Assembly: GCA_027030565.1 (NCBI GenBank)
Contig: JALVEU010000012.1
Coordinates: 1 to 5,786, forward strand
Source of the DNA: Gammaproteobacteria bacterium
Lineage (GTDB): Bacteria; Pseudomonadota; Gammaproteobacteria; JAJDOJ01
Reading direction: 5' to 3'
Length of the DNA stretch: 5,786 bases
In this document: one piece after another, positions 2,981 to 5,786 of the stretch
Position numbering within the stretch: the first letter of the stretch is position 1
How the letters are laid out: each line of letters starts with the position of its first letter
Notes under the pieces: generated by a model
What the model saw: the letters and a program-made list of their open reading frames with translations, nothing else
What the model was told of the DNA's origin: nothing
Database searches by the model: none
Program-made: the position numbers and the translations under genes

Positions 2981-5786
2981 TCAGGACGCGGGTTTGTCGA
3001 GGTATTGGGGTTTGTGGATCCAGTAGCCCTGGGCATAGTCCACGCCCAGGTCCGTGAGGCGCTCGAGCACGGCCTGGCTCTCCACGGACTCGGCCACGGT
3101 CTCCTTGCCCATGAAATGGGCCAGTTCATTGATGGACTTGACCACGGCGAGGTCCGCGTCGCTCTCGTCCATCCGCTGGACGAACCATCCATCGATCTTG
3201 ATCTGGTCCACGGGCAGGGTGTTGAGATAGGCATACGAGGAAAGCCCCGTGCCGAAGTCGTCCAGCGCCACCGGGCAGCCCAGGTCACGTAGGGCCTGGA
3301 TGATCTGGGCGGCCTCGTCCAGCCGTTGCATCGCGGCAGTCTCGGTGATCTCGAAGGCCACCTTGTTGCGAGGGGCCCCGGTCTGCTCGAACTGTTCGAC
3401 GATGAAATCCAGCAGGGAATCGTCACGCAGCGATTGTCCGGAGAGGTTCACCGCGTAGTGGCCCACACCCCGGTCCGGCGGATGGTCGGCCAGCCATTGA
3501 AACGTCCGCGCGATGACCCAGCGGTCCACCGCGGGCATCGACTGGCACTCCTCGGCGGCCCGGACGAACTCGGCCGTGGAGATACTGCGTCCCTGCTCAT
3601 CGGCCGCGGTCAGCAGCACCTCGTAGTGCCGCGGTCGGCCGGCGGCCGCCAGTACCGGCCGGATCTCCTGGCGGCGCAGCAGCAGGCGGTCATTGGAGAG
3701 GATGTCCTTGATCCGGACCGCCCAGTGGGTGAGGCGCTGCTGCCAGGCAATCTGGGTGTCGTCCACGCGGTAGACCCAGACCCGGCCACCGCCCTGGTTC
3801 TTGGCTACCTGACGGGCAGAGTCGGCGGACCCGAATATGGCATCGGGGTCGCGCTCCCGCCCCTCGATGCATACGACGCCCACGCTGGCGTCGACGGGGA
3901 ACGCCATGCCCTCCCAGCGGAAGTCCACGGCGCGGACCGATTCGAGCACCTCCTGGGCCAGCGCCTCGGCGCCCCGTTCGTCGGTGTGCTGAACGAACAG
4001 GAGCGCGAACTCGTCGGAGCCCACGCGCGAGACCGTGGCGGTGCGCCCGAAGTCCTCCTTGAGCTGAGCGGCCACTTCACGTAGCAGCTCGTCGCCGGCT
4101 GCGTATCCATAGCCATTGTTGAGCACACCGAACTTGTCCAGATCCACCAGGCAGAACACCGCCGAAGTGGTCCGGTCGAGCAGCTGCCGCAGCTTGCGCG
4201 TGAGGTAACGCCGGTTGTAGAGCCGGGTGAGGGGGTCGCGCGAGGCCTGTTCGCGGATTTTGCGCTGCAGACGTTCGACGATGGTGTCCGAGAGGCGCTC
4301 CACCAGGGGGCGGTCGAAGGGTGAGATCTGGATCTCCGATTCGCGCAGGGCCACCCGGGCGAGGTTCTCCATGGTGAGGCTGCGGACCTTGCCGCTGCTG
4401 TGGTCGACGCAGACCACTCGGGTCTTGTCCGGATCGATCCACGCGATCTGCAGGTCGTGCGTCCTGCCCTTGCTGTCGCGCACCCGGACCATCTTGCCGG
4501 GGGTGAGCTGGCGCAGCCGGGCGAGCTGCTGTTCCCAGGCGTGCCGGGTCCAGCCTTCTGGCGGGCCCTCGCTGCGCGGGGCCGTGGCCAGGGGCGGCCG
4601 GTAACGTACGAATTGATGGGGTTCCGTCGCCGCCTCCCGGTTGGACTCGGAAGCCAATGCATGGGCGATACCGTCCAGGAGCTCCTCGGCGATACGTGGA
4701 TCCAGCACGACCTTGTCGAGTTCACGCGAGAGCGTATTCAGCAGCGCCTGCCGGGTTTCGGGTTCCAGGGCCCTGCGCTCGTCGGGATTCTCGGCGAGCA
4801 GACGGTCCAGCGTCTCCATCTGCGTCCAGAGCAGCGCCCATGTCTCGCCGTCAGGGCCGTCCTCCAGGTAGGCCGCCGCGAGCAGCGTGGTCCATCCGGA
4901 ATCGAGGAGATCGGCGACGAACCGGTGGGTGCGCCGCTCGGCAAAGTGTGTGGCCAGACGTGCCGCCACGGCCTGTTCGGCCGCCTCGGCGCGGTGGCGG
5001 GCGATGCTACGCAGTACGGCACCGACGAAATCCGGGGCGTACTTGCGCAGCTGGCGCCGCTCGAGCTCGGCCAACTGCAGGGAGAGCCGCTTCCAGTCCT
5101 CCGGGCCGATCTCGGGCCGTGAAAGCAGGTCTTCGATCAGCCGCTCGACGCGCCGTGCGGTGCGGCGGTCTTCGGAGGTCTTGCGGCTCTGGGTCCACGA
5201 ACCCAGCCGATCGACACGGTCGACGATCTCGTGCAGCGGGTGACCGGAGCGCACCAGGAACGTCGGGTCCGTGAGCAGGGCCTCGCTCAGCCGGGGCGTG
5301 AGCTTCCCGAGCCATTCGCGCGACTGCGGGCTGCTCACCACGCGTTCGTCGGAGAGGCTGCGTTCCATGTAGCCGATGAGGTCGATGGCCTGGGCCAGCC
5401 TTCCGGCCGGGCCGGTCCCCATCTCGCCCATTTCCGCGACCAGCGTATCCCGCACCGAATGGCCGGATGCCGCCTCGGATCCCTCATTGCGGGGCCGGTT
5501 TCCGGGCCCCTGCTGGAGGCGATGGCGCTCCAGATGGCGCAGCGCCTCGAAGGCCGGACGCAGACGCGTAGCCGTGTCGATCCCGGAACCGCCCGCGCTC
5601 GTTTGCTCGACCGGTGGCTCGGCGCCCGCGGCGGCGGGGATGGACTGGGCACGATCCGTGCTAAGCGAGCGCACGGCGGCCCCAGGTGCCGCGGCGGCCT
5701 CCGGCGGCTCTTGGGCGTCTTCGTCGGGGTCTACGGTCTCCGGCGGGCGCTGCTCGACGCGTGGCCCCTTTGTATCGCTTGCCGGA
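2981..5786 (-). CDS. DUF1631-like–GGDEF–EAL cyclic-di-GMP protein, probable phosphodiesterase (5' end outside window)
   Basis: The frame runs open to the window edge, so the N-terminus is missing; residues are numbered from an in-frame GTG at 5674 that has no usable Shine-Dalgarno and is probably internal. Upstream of it lies an Ala/Pro/Glu/Asp-rich linker. Residues about 90-450 resemble DUF1631 (DPTFLVRSGHPLHEIVDRV; the Trp-containing segment 251-281; a barrel-like segment 390-445, KMVRVRD...LQIAWIDPD). A helical connector (450-478) leads to GGDEF (478-640): DPLTRLYNRR, DLDKFGVLNN, GD527-528, then GSDEF at 552-556 in place of GGDEF. There is no RxxD inhibitory site, and the Lys of DxDxFK is Gly516. 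The EAL domain (655-890) keeps the catalytic set: E685 (EVL), N743, E775/E778 (EITE), D805/D806 (DDFGTG), K826, E862/E865 and Q882. No membrane segment is visible, so it is probably cytosolic. Expected activity is hydrolysis of c-di-GMP to pGpG; the GGDEF half is probably regulatory or weak. DUF1631 proteins are sometimes named 'thymidine phosphorylase' in databases; nothing here supports that. Confidence 0.9.
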   Translation of the reverse strand, partial: PASDTKGPRVEQRPPETVDPDEDAQEPPEAAAAPGAAVRSLSTDRAQSIPAAAGAEPPVEQTSAGGSGIDTATRLRPAFEALRHLERHRLQQGPGNRPRNEGSEAASGHSVRDTLVAEMGEMGTGPAGRLAQAIDLIGYMERSLSDERVVSSPQSREWLGKLTPRLSEALLTDPTFLVRSGHPLHEIVDRVDRLGSWTQSRKTSEDRRTARRVERLIEDLLSRPEIGPEDWKRLSLQLAELERRQLRKYAPDFVGAVLRSIARHRAEAAEQAVAARLATHFAERRTHRFVADLLDSGWTTLLAAAYLEDGPDGETWALLWTQMETLDRLLAENPDERRALEPETRQALLNTLSRELDKVVLDPRIAEELLDGIAHALASESNREAATEPHQFVRYRPPLATAPRSEGPPEGWTRHAWEQQLARLRQLTPGKMVRVRDSKGRTHDLQIAWIDPDKTRVVCVDHSSGKVRSLTMENLARVALRESEIQISPFDRPLVERLSDTIVERLQRKIREQASRDPLTRLYNRRYLTRKLRQLLDRTTSAVFCLVDLDKFGVLNNGYGYAAGDELLREVAAQLKEDFGRTATVSRVGSDEFALLFVQHTDERGAEALAQEVLESVRAVDFRWEGMAFPVDASVGVVCIEGRERDPDAIFGSADSARQVAKNQGGGRVWVYRVDDTQIAWQQRLTHWAVRIKDILSNDRLLLRRQEIRPVLAAAGRPRHYEVLLTAADEQGRSISTAEFVRAAEECQSMPAVDRWVIARTFQWLADHPPDRGVGHYAVNLSGQSLRDDSLLDFIVEQFEQTGAPRNKVAFEITETAAMQRLDEAAQIIQALRDLGCPVALDDFGTGLSSYAYLNTLPVDQIKIDGWFVQRMDESDADLAVVKSINELAHFMGKETVAESVESQAVLERLTDLGVDYAQGYWIHKPQYLDKPAS

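Noticed and set aside
3326..4084. Long plus-strand open frame of 252 codons opposite the GGDEF/EAL region
   Set aside because: It is antisense to conserved GGDEF and EAL motifs; in GC-rich DNA the opposite strand often stays open. The translation shows no recognisable domain and no Shine-Dalgarno was seen.
3805..4725. Minus-strand frame of 306 codons overlapping the GGDEF coding region
   Set aside because: A shifted frame of the same gene, rich in Ser, Arg and Pro. The true frame carries GSDEF, NRR and EAL motifs without interruption, so this is neither a frameshift nor a nested gene.
4400..5122. Plus-strand open frame of 240 codons opposite the DUF1631-like region
   Set aside because: A shadow of the minus-strand gene with low-complexity composition and no family resemblance.

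Overview
The window looks like part of a high-GC gammaproteobacterial chromosome. The order uvrC–pgsA–tRNA-Gly(GCC)–tRNA-Cys(GCA)–tRNA-Leu(UAA) is the same as the uvrC-pgsA-glyW-cysT-leuZ cluster of E. coli, and the PgsA and CysZ sequences align closely with the enterobacterial proteins from memory. High GC with a c-di-GMP protein carrying a DUF1631-like region would suit an environmental lineage such as the Chromatiales/Ectothiorhodospiraceae or relatives. That placement is inference, not a measurement.

Layout, left to right. Positions 1–891 (+) hold the C-terminal half of UvrC, which enters from outside the window. Positions 899–1474 (+) hold complete pgsA, 7 bp downstream. A near-consensus sigma-70 promoter lies across the pgsA stop codon and feeds three tRNA genes on + (1502–1857). 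The first two spacers of that tRNA cluster contain strong hairpins, one followed by a short T-rich tract. Positions 1944–2019 (-) hold tRNA-Ala(CGC), convergent with the cluster and with its own promoter. Positions 2075–2824 (-) hold cysZ, with a clear Shine-Dalgarno and a candidate promoter. Positions 2981–5786 (-) hold a large gene, cut at its 5' end by the window edge, encoding DUF1631-like region–GGDEF–EAL.

How the genes relate. UvrC (nucleotide excision repair) and PgsA (phosphatidylglycerol synthesis) are functionally unrelated but form a conserved transcription unit. The tRNAs are probably transcribed mainly from the promoter nested in the end of pgsA. CysZ brings in sulfate for cysteine synthesis. 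The c-di-GMP protein has a full set of recognisable EAL catalytic residues but an altered GGDEF half (GSDEF, no I-site, lost Lys in the DxDxFK motif), so it is best read as a phosphodiesterase controlled by its N-terminal region and its GGDEF-like domain.

No mobile element, CRISPR array, toxin/antitoxin or defence gene is visible. Most of the window is ordinary housekeeping DNA. The points worth a second look are the DUF1631–GGDEF–EAL architecture, the tRNA-Leu gene whose 3' end reads TCA instead of CCA, the T-stem mismatch in tRNA-Cys, the rare tRNA-Ala(CGC), and the structured spacers of the tRNA cluster.
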